From positions 1 through 64,000 of the IMG/VR virus record IMGVR_UViG_3300037339_000405: 64,000 bases of DNA. One strand, 5' to 3'. The first letter of the stretch is position 1, and each line of letters starts with the position of its first letter. This document shows, piece by piece, positions 22,726 to 32,517 of the stretch. Below the pieces are notes generated by a model. The model did not search any database and had not been told where the DNA came from. It worked only from the letters and a program-made list of their open reading frames with translations. This DNA is from a virus. Position numbers and translations under genes: made by a program.

Positions 22726-24708
22726 TCAACTTCCCATCGCTGTGCGCGTGAACATCGTACCAAGTTTGGACATCGCCGCAATGTGCGACTTTGCACGGTC
22801 CGCTGACACGAGCATCGCGGCGCTTACCGCTACCTGCCCGCCAAGCGGGTCCATCGTCCAGAACTGCAACCCGGTATCGCCGTTACCTCCGCGCGCGATC
22901 AGGTTGAGGCACCACCGATACATCCCCGGGGCAAGACGAACCTGAGCGTTCGTACTCCACCCGCGCGCACTGGACACATAGATCGTCTGCTCCCGCGCGG
23001 TCGGGTTAAACAACCCCACAAGCGTCATCATCGCGTTCGCGGTCCCCGATAGCCCGGACCACGAAGCTCCCCCTCGAATCCACGCCCACGCCGTATTCGG
23101 AGCCGTCAAGGCGTCTAGCTGAGCTTGAGTAGGAGCAGCATCAGTACTCGCCCCAGCGAAATTCACGACACGACAGGACCCGAGTATCGGATGCGAAGCA
23201 AGCCCTCCGTCCGTCGCCCCTCCCGAGAATTTGTACCCGGTCGCGCCAGCACGCAGCGTGGGATGAGCCTCGTTCGGCATCGAAGGATCGGAGCGAACAT
23301 CAAAACATCCGGTGTACCAACTTTGCCACCAAGTGCTATCCCCGCCCGCGAACTGCGGCGCCAAGAATGTATCCGGCAACTTGACTACGTTCTGCGCGTA
23401 CCCGAGCCCGCGCCCGCCGTGGCCGTGGAAGTACACGCCCGCCCGCTCACCTTTCGCGCGCGCGATGCAGACCCCCGTGTGCCCGCCCCCGCTGTAGTTC
23501 GTGAGGTTTACGCGCGCTCCATCCTCCAGCGTAATGTATTCCTTCACTTGCGCGCAGGCATTGTCGTGCGACTCAAGCGCGAGCGACGTGCCCGGCGCAA
23601 GATAGAAAGCGGTGTGCGGGATCTTCCACGTGTCGCCGTAGCGATCCTTGAAGTCCCAATCCGGGTTGCCTCCGGTCAGATACTCCCCTCCACCACCAAC
23701 CACACGCACATCCGGCCCCCAGCCCTCGTTGCCACCCCCGAGAAGAGCAAGAAAGCAGTGCCCACTCAGGAACTGCGGACGGTCTAAATGAAGGTCACCT
23801 TGCCCATACGGCCCGCGCTGGTTGACGACCATATGGACGTGGTTCTCGTTCATGCGCGGCGAATAGAACACGTTGGAGTTAGCACCCCCTCCTACTTTGC
23901 CGGCGGTCATCTCGATCCCGACTTTACATTGCTCGACGTGCAGCCCATACATCTGCCCGAACTGCGCCGTGTCAATCTGAAGTCCACGCTCAAGGCCGTT
24001 CAAAGACACGTTCTCAAGCTGCCAGCGTCCGTGCGTCTGGTCGTCCACCGGAGCCCCTACAGGTGCCCCCGGTACCCCACCCAGTTGACCCACACGTAGG
24101 CCAACTACTCCCGGACGATTCCGCCCGGCAATGGCAATGTTCCTGAGTGCAAACTTTCCTACGCCCTGCGCGCCCTCCCACTTCGGGAAGGTGCGGACCA
24201 TCACGATGTTATCCGCCGCCGCCCACAGGCGCGCATCGTGGCCGTCATAGTTTCCGATCTGCGGCAGGACTATGTCCGCCGTGACCTCGATATTGACCGG
24301 CTTCTCGTGCCAGATGGGTCCAGCGTTATCCCATGGCACTGCCGCCGTTCCGGTCCCTGAACCAGCCGGGCCTTGTGGGCCGACAGGTCCAACTGAACCC
24401 TGTGGACCTTGAGGACCGGTAGGACCTGTGGCGCCAGCGGCTCCAGCGGGACCCGTGGCTCCAGCGGGACCTATGGGGCCTACTGGGCCTTGTGGGCCTG
24501 CTGGGCCGGTCCCAGAGCCGCTGCCGGTTCCCGCCGGACCAGTCGCCCCGATTGGCCCCTGTGGCCCTACAGGGCCTGCTGGGCCTACTGGTCCCGCTGG
24601 ACCTACAGGGCCGGCTGGGCCTTGAGTGCCACCCCCGGTGGTGCCCCCACCCTCCACCGCTGCGCGGATCGCTGCTATGTCAACTGCAACCTGTTCAGCG
24701 ATACCCAT
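22726..24708 (-). CDS. Tail fibre with collagen-like stalk and beta-helix-type body
   Basis: 660 residues. After about 25 residues comes a Gly-X-Y region ([14 protein letters not shown] style, about 27-115, with a GTGSGSGTG break) expected to form a trimeric collagen-like stalk. The rest looks like a right-handed beta-helix ([19 protein letters not shown], then [20 protein letters not shown] and [16 protein letters not shown]). A role in receptor binding or surface glycan cleavage is likely; no catalytic residues can be assigned. The site AAAGGG precedes ATG 24708. Confidence 0.75.
   Translation of the reverse strand: MGIAEQVAVDIAAIRAAVEGGGTTGGGTQGPAGPVGPAGPVGPAGPVGPQGPIGATGPAGTGSGSGTGPAGPQGPVGPIGPAGATGPAGAAGATGPTGPQGPQGSVGPVGPQGPAGSGTGTAAVPWDNAGPIWHEKPVNIEVTADIVLPQIGNYDGHDARLWAAADNIVMVRTFPKWEGAQGVGKFALRNIAIAGRNRPGVVGLRVGQLGGVPGAPVGAPVDDQTHGRWQLENVSLNGLERGLQIDTAQFGQMYGLHVEQCKVGIEMTAGKVGGGANSNVFYSPRMNENHVHMVVNQRGPYGQGDLHLDRPQFLSGHCFLALLGGGNEGWGPDVRVVGGGGEYLTGGNPDWDFKDRYGDTWKIPHTAFYLAPGTSLALESHDNACAQVKEYITLEDGARVNLTNYSGGGHTGVCIARAKGERAGVYFHGHGGRGLGYAQNVVKLPDTFLAPQFAGGDSTWWQSWYTGCFDVRSDPSMPNEAHPTLRAGATGYKFSGGATDGGLASHPILGSCRVVNFAGASTDAAPTQAQLDALTAPNTAWAWIRGGASWSGLSGTANAMMTLVGLFNPTAREQTIYVSSARGWSTNAQVRLAPGMYRWCLNLIARGGNGDTGLQFWTMDPLGGQVAVSAAMLVSADRAKSHIAAMSKLGTMFTRTAMGS
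24345..24635 (-). repeat. Collagen-like Gly-X-Y coding repeats
   Basis: Short repeats of 9-18 bases encode [11 protein letters not shown]-type triplets inside the fibre gene. The region is GC-rich and prone to slippage, so length may vary between isolates. Confidence 0.8.
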
Positions 24709-24738
24709 TTGGGAACCCTTTCATTAAAAAGAAAAGAG

Positions 24739-24939
24739 TCAAATAATTTGTGGCGGCTTCCCAGAAAGAACCAACCTACACAGCCGAGACTTCACCGTTT
24801 TGTTTACGGGGGGGACTGGAACTACCTCGTAAGGAATCATCACGATCTCACCATCCTCACCAATGTAAGGACGATAGAGGGCTGTCGGGAGGACCACCCC
24901 CGGCTTCAGCATCAGCAGTGACCCGTTGATGACGGGCAT
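24739..24939 (-). CDS. 66-residue protein of the fibre operon
   Basis: Starts at ATG 24939 with AGAGGT upstream, overlapping the region just after the stop of the preceding gene. The sequence is beta-type (GDGEIVMIPYEVVPVPPVN) with a basic end (VKSRLCRLVLSGKPPQII). Function unknown; coding potential is supported by spacing and the ribosome site. Confidence 0.6.
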   Translation of the reverse strand: MPVINGSLLMLKPGVVLPTALYRPYIGEDGEIVMIPYEVVPVPPVNKTVKSRLCRLVLSGKPPQII

Positions 24940-24941
24940 GC

Positions 24942-25514
24942 TTACCTCTGCGCGAATACTTTGAAGTCGTCAGAATCCCCAACCACCTTTACCTGAGATA
25001 GCGGGGTTTGAAATTCCACGATGATCGGGAAGGGGTCTCCGCCCTCGGCCCAATTACCCAGTTCCAACCATGCGGATTTCTGATGTACTCGGCCATACAT
25101 GATGACCACCACACCACTGGCGGGCGTGGCATCTATTTGTGCATGGGACGCCGCGAACACAATCTGACTTTGAAGAGGGAGTTCTACAACCATGTTGCCC
25201 GCATCAACTGTGGACCCATCCACAATCGCGGCTGGCATGGTAGTCGGAACCCAGTCGAAAAAGGCCCGCCCTGCTTCGTACCCGACAACGGTCACCGTCT
25301 CCCCCGTGGCATCCAGCGCCGGGTACTTGGCACTGGTGAGGTTGATGGCCGCCGCAGTAAGCGGCACATCGAAGGCGTCCGCATACGCGCGTAGCGTAGT
25401 GCCCGTTCGCTTCAGTTGCGCAATCGCGGCTTGGTAGTACAGCGGAGGAGTAGCGGCGGGATCGTAAACCGGGAAAGAGCGGCGCGTCAGGTCATTCGTG
25501 GCAGTCTGTGTCAT
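24942..25514 (-). CDS. Virion-associated beta-rich protein, unknown
   Basis: 190 residues from ATG 25514 (MTQTATNDLTRRSFPVYDPA), preceded by GGAGATAGAG. The longer start at 25541 would cross the palindrome and ribosome site. Strand-rich sequence, probably a tail-tip or fibre-network protein by position. Not recognised. Confidence 0.65.
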   Translation of the reverse strand: MTQTATNDLTRRSFPVYDPAATPPLYYQAAIAQLKRTGTTLRAYADAFDVPLTAAAINLTSAKYPALDATGETVTVVGYEAGRAFFDWVPTTMPAAIVDGSTVDAGNMVVELPLQSQIVFAASHAQIDATPASGVVVIMYGRVHQKSAWLELGNWAEGGDPFPIIVEFQTPLSQVKVVGDSDDFKVFAQR

Positions 25515-25536
25515 CTCTATCTCCAAAAACCACGCT

Positions 25537-25550
25537 TGCAATTGATTGCA
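25537..25550. promoter_or_regulatory. Junction copy of the TGCARTYRAYTGCA palindrome, longest arms
   Basis: TGCAATTGATTGCA, extended to a 9-bp inverted repeat (GCTTGCAAT/ATTGCAAGC) with a two-base centre. It lies 23 bases upstream of ATG 25514. Confidence 0.7.
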
Positions 25551-25596
25551 AGCTTCACCGGCAACAGCCTACTCCACCTAACGAATCGGGGCAACT

Positions 25597-26724
25597 TTAC
25601 ACGTACATTTTCCATGCACCAGATTTAGTAATAGGCCCATTAGGCATTACCTTGGACCACTGAAAGTCATAGCGTTCATGCTCATAGGTAATTGGATGAA
25701 AGATTATGTGGTTAAAAAACCCAACAATCGAGACTTCTTCCCCGGTGGGCAAAACCCAGAAGTTTCCACCTTCAGCAAACTTTATATAGATTTGCCCGTT
25801 GTAGGGAGCGATAGAGGCCACCACGGAATCCCCATCAAAAAAATTATGAGAAGTAAAATCATCTATCACAGAGTTGTAGACATAATGCCTTTGGAAGTTT
25901 GATTGCAGAACCTCATAGGCCATGCCTATGTTTTCCAAACCAGTGCCACTCACTGTAATTTTTATTGTTACGTCCCCAACAAAACTATGATGCTCGTAGT
26001 AAGGTGGGCCAAAGAACTGATCCGCAAAATGCGCCCCAACATCTAGCAGAACTTCGTCACCCCCGGGTTTCCAAGCCCATACAACAAGCCTTCTACCGTG
26101 AGTGCCAGTCGGAAACCCGGGAGGTGCCGCCCCAAGATCGCCAAATCCCGGATTGAAATCCTGATCCAACGTAATCAATCGTGAAGCAGGTATTTCCGTA
26201 TCTCTAGCATAAATGGTTCCAAATGGTTTCACAGCTACTTCTAAAGCTGAAAGCATGCCCGCTCGGGTCACTTCATTAACCCCAAGGGTGCACAAAAACC
26301 GATCCCCGTTGCCGTCAAAATAAATCCACTGGTAGTACCCCAACCCCACACTGGGGAACCCGTGGACAAACCTTCCTACCCCGACAGCTAGCGCATAGTC
26401 TCTCCACTGGTATCCGCGTTCGACATCCTCTTTTGCCTCCTCGACTGATCTGGGAGTCATTTCCCACCCGGGTCTCTTGATCAGGCGGGATTCATTCCAC
26501 CCGTGCACGGGGATAATACCAATACTAAAGGGGTGAAGAGGATTGACCCAAGACGGGATTACTAGATGATGCATAGGTATCGTCGCTAAGGTAGGTAAAA
26601 TCAATGCTCCGTCCGTGTCATCGGTTCCTTCAACCTTTCCATGATAAGGAGCACCCCAGAACTTCGGCCGCTGTGGACCAAAGCTACCCTTACTCTTGAA
26701 CCCCCGCGACTGATTGATCATCAC
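25597..26724 (-). CDS. Unknown tail-region protein (375 residues)
   Basis: Not recognised. Aromatic- and Gly-rich, beta-type sequence throughout (WKPGGDEVLLDVGAHF, YGGHS-free body, ending FQWSKVMPNGPITKSG). The start is GTG 26724 or the adjacent ATG 26721, coupled to the stop of the upstream gene. Base composition is visibly more AT-rich than the neighbouring fibre genes, so it could be a recent acquisition. A host-interaction or virion role is inferred from position only. Confidence 0.65.
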   Translation of the reverse strand: MMINQSRGFKSKGSFGPQRPKFWGAPYHGKVEGTDDTDGALILPTLATIPMHHLVIPSWVNPLHPFSIGIIPVHGWNESRLIKRPGWEMTPRSVEEAKEDVERGYQWRDYALAVGVGRFVHGFPSVGLGYYQWIYFDGNGDRFLCTLGVNEVTRAGMLSALEVAVKPFGTIYARDTEIPASRLITLDQDFNPGFGDLGAAPPGFPTGTHGRRLVVWAWKPGGDEVLLDVGAHFADQFFGPPYYEHHSFVGDVTIKITVSGTGLENIGMAYEVLQSNFQRHYVYNSVIDDFTSHNFFDGDSVVASIAPYNGQIYIKFAEGGNFWVLPTGEEVSIVGFFNHIIFHPITYEHERYDFQWSKVMPNGPITKSGAWKMYV

Positions 26725-27221
26725 GGCTCTTTCTGGAACCGAAACTCAACCAAAGCTCCTTGAGCATCAGTCATCTTCAAGGTCTTGATTGGTTCGTACT
26801 CAAAAGCCAGAAGCCCGTCCGAAGACATCACCACTTCAGCAGGCCAATACGTTCTTTGCACAGTCTCCTGAGCGGCTGGAAGCCCTTCCTTCAGTGGACT
26901 GGCTATCCCCGCAGCGATTGATTTGGTTACAGCTGGATCAGCCGCCTTACCAGTTCCCCCGGGGAGTACCCCGCGAGCAGGAAGAGCCTGTAGCGTCTCT
27001 GTCTTGGTTTCTATGTTCCCCGCGAGCAGCGACCCAACGGCAGTGATAAACCTAGAATCAAGCCGGCTCGGCGTAGCCTCTTCAAACGGCTTGCGCCCCG
27101 ACACGAGATTGCTGGGCGTGGAATCGCTGAACGGCACCCGCGCAGAAACCTGACCCGTTACAGCCGGGGCAGTCCCACTCCCCGGCAGTCCTTTATCGGC
27201 TGGCCGCGTCTGCCCGTTCAT
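26721..27221 (-). CDS. Unknown Pro/Gly/Thr-rich tail-region protein
   Basis: 166 residues. The low-complexity N-terminal two thirds contain degenerate motifs (SGTAPAVTGQVSARVPF; FITAVGSLLAGNI) that recall the VTG repeats of the giant fibre, then a more ordered end (STYWPAEVV-like strand region around residues 125-160). Probably a linker or fibre-attachment protein; function unknown. Confidence 0.6.
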   Translation of the reverse strand: MNGQTRPADKGLPGSGTAPAVTGQVSARVPFSDSTPSNLVSGRKPFEEATPSRLDSRFITAVGSLLAGNIETKTETLQALPARGVLPGGTGKAADPAVTKSIAAGIASPLKEGLPAAQETVQRTYWPAEVVMSSDGLLAFEYEPIKTLKMTDAQGALVEFRFQKEP

Positions 27222-27272
27222 GCGTGCCCCCTGAGATACGTGCGACCGGTTATCTTTGACGTGTAGGCCATA

Positions 27273-27698
27273 TCACAGTGTCTCCAGTACCTCGGGCAGA
27301 TCAATGTGCAGGTTGGTGTACGTTCCCTTGAGAGCACTCAAATCGTTCACCCGCACCCACACTGGAATCGCCCCAGCAACCCCAGAATAGACTGTCACAA
27401 CCTGCAAATCCAAAGGAGCCCCGGGGGTGTTGGTATCCAACTCTGCTTCCGTCAGCGCAAGCGTGATAGCTGGAGCGTCTTGTGGCCCACTTCCCCCTAA
27501 ATCGTCCACAACCGACAGGATGAAGTTGTCCACGCTCGGGGCCGAAACCATCTCATAGATGAACAGCCCTACCGCTCCTAGAAACACTTGAAAATCCGCT
27601 GGGGCCAGTACCCCGTCTTGGTCTTGCAACGCCAACAGCGGGTCCTCCAGCGGTAGTAGAAGCGCCGCATCTGAATACCATTTCAGTGAGATCGCCAT
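27273..27698 (-). CDS. Unknown tail-region protein (141 residues)
   Basis: Acidic, beta-rich protein starting MAISLKWYSDAALLLPLEDP, with GGAGAG upstream of ATG 27698. It sits between the tail hub gene and the 166-aa gene. Not recognised; likely a minor virion component. Confidence 0.6.
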   Translation of the reverse strand: MAISLKWYSDAALLLPLEDPLLALQDQDGVLAPADFQVFLGAVGLFIYEMVSAPSVDNFILSVVDDLGGSGPQDAPAITLALTEAELDTNTPGAPLDLQVVTVYSGVAGAIPVWVRVNDLSALKGTYTNLHIDLPEVLETL

Positions 27699-27710
27699 AG
27701 TCTCTCCAGA

Positions 27711-30026
27711 TCAAACCACCGTCGGAACCTGCCCTGTTATCACCATGGCCCCAACATCCATGTGGATACTGTGAACCGCTCGCCACCCAGTCAACACCAA
27801 CACTCCGCGCGAAACGATGATGTTCAAAGCGATCACCGGCACTTTCCCTGTCACTACCATACTTCCCTTGGCGGGAGCTATCGCAAAGCTTAGCTTCGGA
27901 GCGTACCCACGAACAACCAACTGCCCCGTTGCGGGGTAGCTGATGGGAACCACCAAGCCCGGCGCAAAGGTCGTGACTCTCAAGAACCCGGTGCCGGTAG
28001 GCACGCCCAACGCCGACATGGACAGCACATCCATGGGTATCGCAACCAGAATCTCCTGAAACACCTCGTACTCAATCGGATCGGTGTCAACGGCGAGTAT
28101 ATCCGGAGCAGTGACTCGGAACTCTGTCGGATAACTAGCCTCCAACAGGAGAGTCTCCCCCGGGGGCGGTACCGAGTAGTTCCCACGATAACCTTGCCAC
28201 GACGTAGCCAAAGGTCCGGACGCTGCGTGCGCGCCGTACTCCACTGTCATTGCAGGAGGAGGGGGAATGATGGGCGGATCAGGCACAGGAGGCGGCGCCG
28301 GGGCCGCCAACGGCGTGCTCTGCTGAATGCCTACCGCAGAAATGCTCGACAGCGCCAACTTCACGTCCATCGTGGCCGCGCCGGTATCGTTGTCCATCGA
28401 AAACACGAATTGCCGCACCTTGCCCTTGGCCCTGAGTCTGTCGTAATCAATCTCCACCGTGTGCGGCAAATCCAGAACCGGGTTCAACAGAGCTTGGAAC
28501 CGCACCGAGCTTCCTCTATGGCTCGCCTTGATCGTGGTGGAGGCTTTGGCGATGAGCGTCAGCACCGCAGCATCGGATTCCACTCTCCCGTTACCGGCTT
28601 CATAGTGGTAATCCAGAAAGGGCTCACCATTACTCATCTCGCCAAGGTCAGTCGGGGGCACCAGCCTGCTCGATTCCCACGCCTGCGAATCGAACTTCAC
28701 CTCCATCGCCCCGGAATCAGTAGATTGCAGGATGCCCACCTCGGTGATCGACAGGGGGCAGGACACCGTGATGGTGTACTGCTCAGTGATGGGCTGCGCC
28801 CACCGCCGCATCAGCCAAACGCTGCCGCCCCAGCAAAGAGTCTCCCGCAACCCGGGATTGACGTACCAGATGCCTCCGTAGATGGCCTGATTCGCCGGGA
28901 TCTCGTAGAACGAGACCCCCATAAGATCCCAGCCGGAAATGCCCCCCGCACCGCGCTGAATCATCTCCTTAGATGGCAGGGTGAACCCCGAAAATACGAA
29001 CGGATAATTCGGAGCAACCAGCGCATTGATCGCTGGAAGCTGGAACGAGTAGACATAGCTTCTAGCCTTCAACCTCGGAAATCTGAAACCGTACTCGATC
29101 ACCACCTTGTTCACGATCTGCGAGCGGTTGGCTACTTCCACCTCCAGACTGCCATCTATGATGTTGTCCAGTGCAGTGTTGTCGAATTTAAGATCAGCCA
29201 CATCAGACGACGCCCACCCGTAGGAGCGCACCACGCGATACGGGTTCATGTCCACAGACTTGGGCACCGTGCTTGCCTGTGCCTGAAAGTACTCGTAGCT
29301 GTTCATCGTGGGATTGAAAACAAACGGGCTCCAGTGCCCGCCGATCAAAGCGCTGATCTGCTCCCGCGTAAGCTGCCCAACGTAGTTGTTCAGATCGTCG
29401 GTACACTGGAAATTGACCACGTGCAGCACCGGATCATAGGTGGGCACATCCACAAACCCGGTAAACACCCTGACACTGCTTTGCAAGTCGCCATTGGAGG
29501 CGTAGGTTGCAAAGTTGATGGTCACCAGCTTGCCAACCCACGCCGGTATCACCACGTTGGTATCCGGTGGAACCATCTTGAAGCTTGCTATACGGGCTTG
29601 ACCCTCTTCAGCCTCAACCTCAATCGCTCCGGTGCACTGAGTGCTGATGTCCACCCCATCCAGCACTACAATCGATGCCCACCGTGCACCTAGCTGATTG
29701 AAGTCATCAATATCTATGACTTGTATATCTATGTCGTGAACAAACGGCCCGCCGCTCAACTCGCCAACTTTGATTGTCACCGGCAGCGTAACCGGGCTGG
29801 ACCCGAGCAATGCCAACACCGGGCTCACTTCAACCGTGATCAAATCCCCGCTGCTGTTCAACAGCACAAAAGCTTGTGCCGGAATCGGTGCCGCTGTGGC
29901 TAGAACAAGGGTCTCAGAAGTATCTGCAACCGCAAACGAAGAGCCTGTCGCCGCCCCTGCACTTGATTGCACGAGCACCAGACTGCCATCGGCGACAAGC
30001 CCTACAAAGAACTGATCAAGGACCAT
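27711..30026 (-). CDS. Tail tip/hub protein with C-terminal VTG repeats
   Basis: 771 residues. The middle (about 110-570: CTGAIEVEAEEGQARIASFK, VRVFTGFVDVPTYDP, VEIDYDRLRAKGKVRQFVF) resembles phage baseplate hub proteins. A polyproline linker (APPPVPDPPIIPPPP, near 595) leads to a C-terminal segment ending in four VTG-type units (GQLVVRGYAPKL, GSMVVTGKVPVI, GVLVLTGW, GAMVITGQVPTVV). The shared repeat suggests that it docks or co-assembles with the giant fibre. Hub assignment is by pattern and gene order. Confidence 0.65.
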   Translation of the reverse strand: MVLDQFFVGLVADGSLVLVQSSAGAATGSSFAVADTSETLVLATAAPIPAQAFVLLNSSGDLITVEVSPVLALLGSSPVTLPVTIKVGELSGGPFVHDIDIQVIDIDDFNQLGARWASIVVLDGVDISTQCTGAIEVEAEEGQARIASFKMVPPDTNVVIPAWVGKLVTINFATYASNGDLQSSVRVFTGFVDVPTYDPVLHVVNFQCTDDLNNYVGQLTREQISALIGGHWSPFVFNPTMNSYEYFQAQASTVPKSVDMNPYRVVRSYGWASSDVADLKFDNTALDNIIDGSLEVEVANRSQIVNKVVIEYGFRFPRLKARSYVYSFQLPAINALVAPNYPFVFSGFTLPSKEMIQRGAGGISGWDLMGVSFYEIPANQAIYGGIWYVNPGLRETLCWGGSVWLMRRWAQPITEQYTITVSCPLSITEVGILQSTDSGAMEVKFDSQAWESSRLVPPTDLGEMSNGEPFLDYHYEAGNGRVESDAAVLTLIAKASTTIKASHRGSSVRFQALLNPVLDLPHTVEIDYDRLRAKGKVRQFVFSMDNDTGAATMDVKLALSSISAVGIQQSTPLAAPAPPPVPDPPIIPPPPAMTVEYGAHAASGPLATSWQGYRGNYSVPPPGETLLLEASYPTEFRVTAPDILAVDTDPIEYEVFQEILVAIPMDVLSMSALGVPTGTGFLRVTTFAPGLVVPISYPATGQLVVRGYAPKLSFAIAPAKGSMVVTGKVPVIALNIIVSRGVLVLTGWRAVHSIHMDVGAMVITGQVPTVV

Positions 30027-30033
30027 GAAGCAA

Positions 30034-31911
30034 CTACGCTTCCGAAATCTTCTCTACACTAGCCAGCACTTCTTCCCATACCTCCCCATTCTGAGACACC
30101 ACCAGATCAGAAACGTCGTTGATTGCGGCGTACATGCCGTCCTTCCACACAAAGTCGGTCAAAGACACAGATAGACCAGCCGGGCGCAACACTGTAGCCC
30201 CCCAGTCGCGGACAATGGCCCCCGCTGCAATTAACTGCATGGCGGACTGATGAGCACTCACAGGGGCCAGAATCATTGCAACGCCCAAATCGCTTGAAGC
30301 CAGAATGTGATCGAACAACACAGCTTCTGGATCAAACGTGTACCCGACAGCAAGCGCGAACACTGTATCCGGCGTGGCTAGTAAGGACAGCCAGACGTGC
30401 CTACGCGGGTAGGAATTCTGATCGTAGTCCCAAGCTTGTCTGACATCCCCGAGGGTATTGGCATCCGTAACCGCTACCTCGGCGTAAGTCGCATCGATGG
30501 TCTTGAACACCCTACCCTTTAGAGAAACCGCGAACAGGTCCATCCCGCTAGTGCGGGAGTCATACCTGACGCAGGTGATCCGATCAGTGAAAGGCTCTTG
30601 CGGGTAAGCAGGCGTTAGCAACTCAACTATCTCCACCTTGGTCAGAGCATCCCCATTCGTAGAATAAAATACGAAACGACCGCCCCATGCAACTACTTGC
30701 CCGTTGGCAATATCAAGATTAAGCTGGGTATCCGCTTGATAGTCTGCGTCCGTTTCCGTGTACGTTGCAAACGTAACTCCGTCCGTACTATGCCTTATCT
30801 GCGTGGCAGAAATACGTGCCGCAAATTCAGATGCAGTCAATGACACGTCGCCCCCAAACACGCTGCCCGGGAAAGACCCAGACGTAGAGAAAGTACTAGC
30901 CCATGAAGAATCCGTTGCTGGGGTAGTAGTCTCATACACGCCCCAATTACTAGCACTTTCATTGACGATTAAAGCTCTGTATTTCGCACTACCTGAATCG
31001 TAACCTACACCACAAACCCAACGGTTAGGTTGCGAAGTTCCTACGGTGTGCTCTACCCAAGTGTCCCCGTTGTTGGACGAATAAACATAGCCAGATAGCC
31101 CATAGGCAAATAGATTCCCGTTGAGACGCCGAATACCTCTACTCGGAAGCACTCCACCGGAAGGCGAAAAACTAAGAGACCACGTCCCGCCATTCTTGCT
31201 CCGATACAAGCGCCCGTTGGACGTAAGAGCAAACCGGTAAATGTCGGTCGCCGTGTAAGCCAAACACGCTATCCCGGTGTAACCCCCCGCTATCCAAAGC
31301 GCAGCCAAGCCAGAGTCGCCATCCCAAGTGGTACCTGCTGCATTGGCAGAGAGAGCCGTCTTGGCCCCCACTGCAAAACCCGTCGAACCATCTTCAGACC
31401 AGTCGTACACCCCTCCTCGAACAAAGGAATGCCTCCCAACAATCGCATCTTCGGCAAGCACTTCCAGAACATGCGTAGTCCCAACTAGGGAAGCAGCATC
31501 AAACCCGCAAATCTGCCCACCCGAGTTGAGGAAGCGTACCGACTCTCGCCCGCTGATCTCCGGATCACCACCACAGTAAATAGAAAACAAGGTGCCCGTG
31601 TTGGTGGTGTCAACGAACGTTTCTGTAATGGTTGTTGGCCCTACTGCAATCTCGTATAGCTCCCCGTCTTGACCGTAGGAATACACGATGCGCTTGGTCA
31701 TCTTGCGCCCGCGCTGGGGCTTGATGAACGCGGGCTCGGAGGTAAGAGGACCAAGATCAGTAGGAGTACCCGCCTGCGTGCCGTCCGTCATCCACACTGT
31801 ACCGTCAGCGAAGACGAAGAACATGCCGTCCGAATTCCTCACCACCCCATAGACCGTGGTCGGAGCCGGGCTGATGTTATGGAATAGCGATGAAATCCTA
31901 GCGAGTGCCAT
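30034..31911 (-). CDS. Beta-propeller tail protein with Asp-box (BNR-like) repeats
   Basis: 625 residues with repeated Asp-box-like motifs SxDxGxTW: SKNGGTWSLSF, SSNNGDTWVEH and STDGVTFATY, among others. These mark sialidase-type or HCF136-like beta-propellers. I see no reliable sialidase catalytic Arg triad, so a binding role (surface glycan recognition) is as likely as an enzyme. GGAGG precedes ATG 31911 at good spacing; the gene abuts its upstream neighbour. Confidence 0.65.
   Translation of the reverse strand: MALARISSLFHNISPAPTTVYGVVRNSDGMFFVFADGTVWMTDGTQAGTPTDLGPLTSEPAFIKPQRGRKMTKRIVYSYGQDGELYEIAVGPTTITETFVDTTNTGTLFSIYCGGDPEISGRESVRFLNSGGQICGFDAASLVGTTHVLEVLAEDAIVGRHSFVRGGVYDWSEDGSTGFAVGAKTALSANAAGTTWDGDSGLAALWIAGGYTGIACLAYTATDIYRFALTSNGRLYRSKNGGTWSLSFSPSGGVLPSRGIRRLNGNLFAYGLSGYVYSSNNGDTWVEHTVGTSQPNRWVCGVGYDSGSAKYRALIVNESASNWGVYETTTPATDSSWASTFSTSGSFPGSVFGGDVSLTASEFAARISATQIRHSTDGVTFATYTETDADYQADTQLNLDIANGQVVAWGGRFVFYSTNGDALTKVEIVELLTPAYPQEPFTDRITCVRYDSRTSGMDLFAVSLKGRVFKTIDATYAEVAVTDANTLGDVRQAWDYDQNSYPRRHVWLSLLATPDTVFALAVGYTFDPEAVLFDHILASSDLGVAMILAPVSAHQSAMQLIAAGAIVRDWGATVLRPAGLSVSLTDFVWKDGMYAAINDVSDLVVSQNGEVWEEVLASVEKISEA
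30226..30239. repeat. Dispersed palindrome copy inside the propeller gene
   Basis: TGCAATTAACTGCA, within coding sequence (MQLIAAG). Confidence 0.5.
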
Positions 31912-32517
31912 CTATGCCTCCTCAGCGTGCAGACTCCAGCCGTAGGCTGAGCCTCGCACATCAACGTTCTCTCTCAACGGATCGCAGATCACCGTAAGCT
32001 GTGGCCAATACTTGACCCGGTAACCCAACGCCCCGGCAACCACTGTCAGCGTGGCCAACTGTCCTACCATGCCCACCCCTGTCTCCTGCATCAGCCCGGT
32101 AGGCAAGACGACAAAGCCCTGCAGCGGCACATCCGAGCGGTATACAGGCACTAGAATCACGTTGCCTTCTGCACTCGCCACGCGCGGGGCCACGCACTTC
32201 ATGGTCCATGTCTGAGTGATATCAATGTCGGCCAACGCTGGCGGGACGGTACCGTTGCCGCTCACGTCAGTGGCAATCTTTTGCCATGAGCGCTGCCGGC
32301 GCCCGCTTCCCCCCAGCATCCTATGGCTCGCGTAGCCCCCCAGAGCCTCATAGGTCTGCGACAGGTCTGCGGCCGTGTAGAGGGGTACCACCAAGTCCTC
32401 GGACCCGCTGGTGAGCACTAGAGGAGGTACAAGAGCCATCGAAAGATCCTTTCTAACTACGCCCGGAGTACGCCCAGTTACGGCTAGAGCGCCGGCTGCT
32501 GGAAATACGTCCGGCAT
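31912..32517 (-). CDS. Tail protein after tape measure, N-terminal VTG unit
   Basis: 201 residues. Starts at ATG 32517, overlapping the tape measure stop (TAATG). The first 26 residues contain one VTG unit (AAGALAVTGRTPGVV). A second possible start, ATG 32439 (MALVPPLVLTSGSEDLVV), has its own AAGGA site; if used, the repeat would be left out. The body (LVPVYRSDVPLQGFVVLP and similar strands) is unrecognised, but it occupies the position of a distal tail protein. Confidence 0.65.
   Translation of the reverse strand: MPDVFPAAGALAVTGRTPGVVRKDLSMALVPPLVLTSGSEDLVVPLYTAADLSQTYEALGGYASHRMLGGSGRRQRSWQKIATDVSGNGTVPPALADIDITQTWTMKCVAPRVASAEGNVILVPVYRSDVPLQGFVVLPTGLMQETGVGMVGQLATLTVVAGALGYRVKYWPQLTVICDPLRENVDVRGSAYGWSLHAEEA

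Noticed and set aside
24345-24635. Plus-strand collagen-like frame
   Set aside because: GC-rich Gly-Pro repeats read as Gly-Pro on both strands; only the minus frame joins a full gene with a ribosome site.
28194-29693. A 499-codon open frame on the plus strand
   Set aside because: It is fully inside the tail hub gene, antisense, Arg/His-rich and without ribosome site; it is a shadow of the GC-rich real frame. The same applies to long plus-strand frames at 14210-14968, 16273-17142 and 2008-2769.
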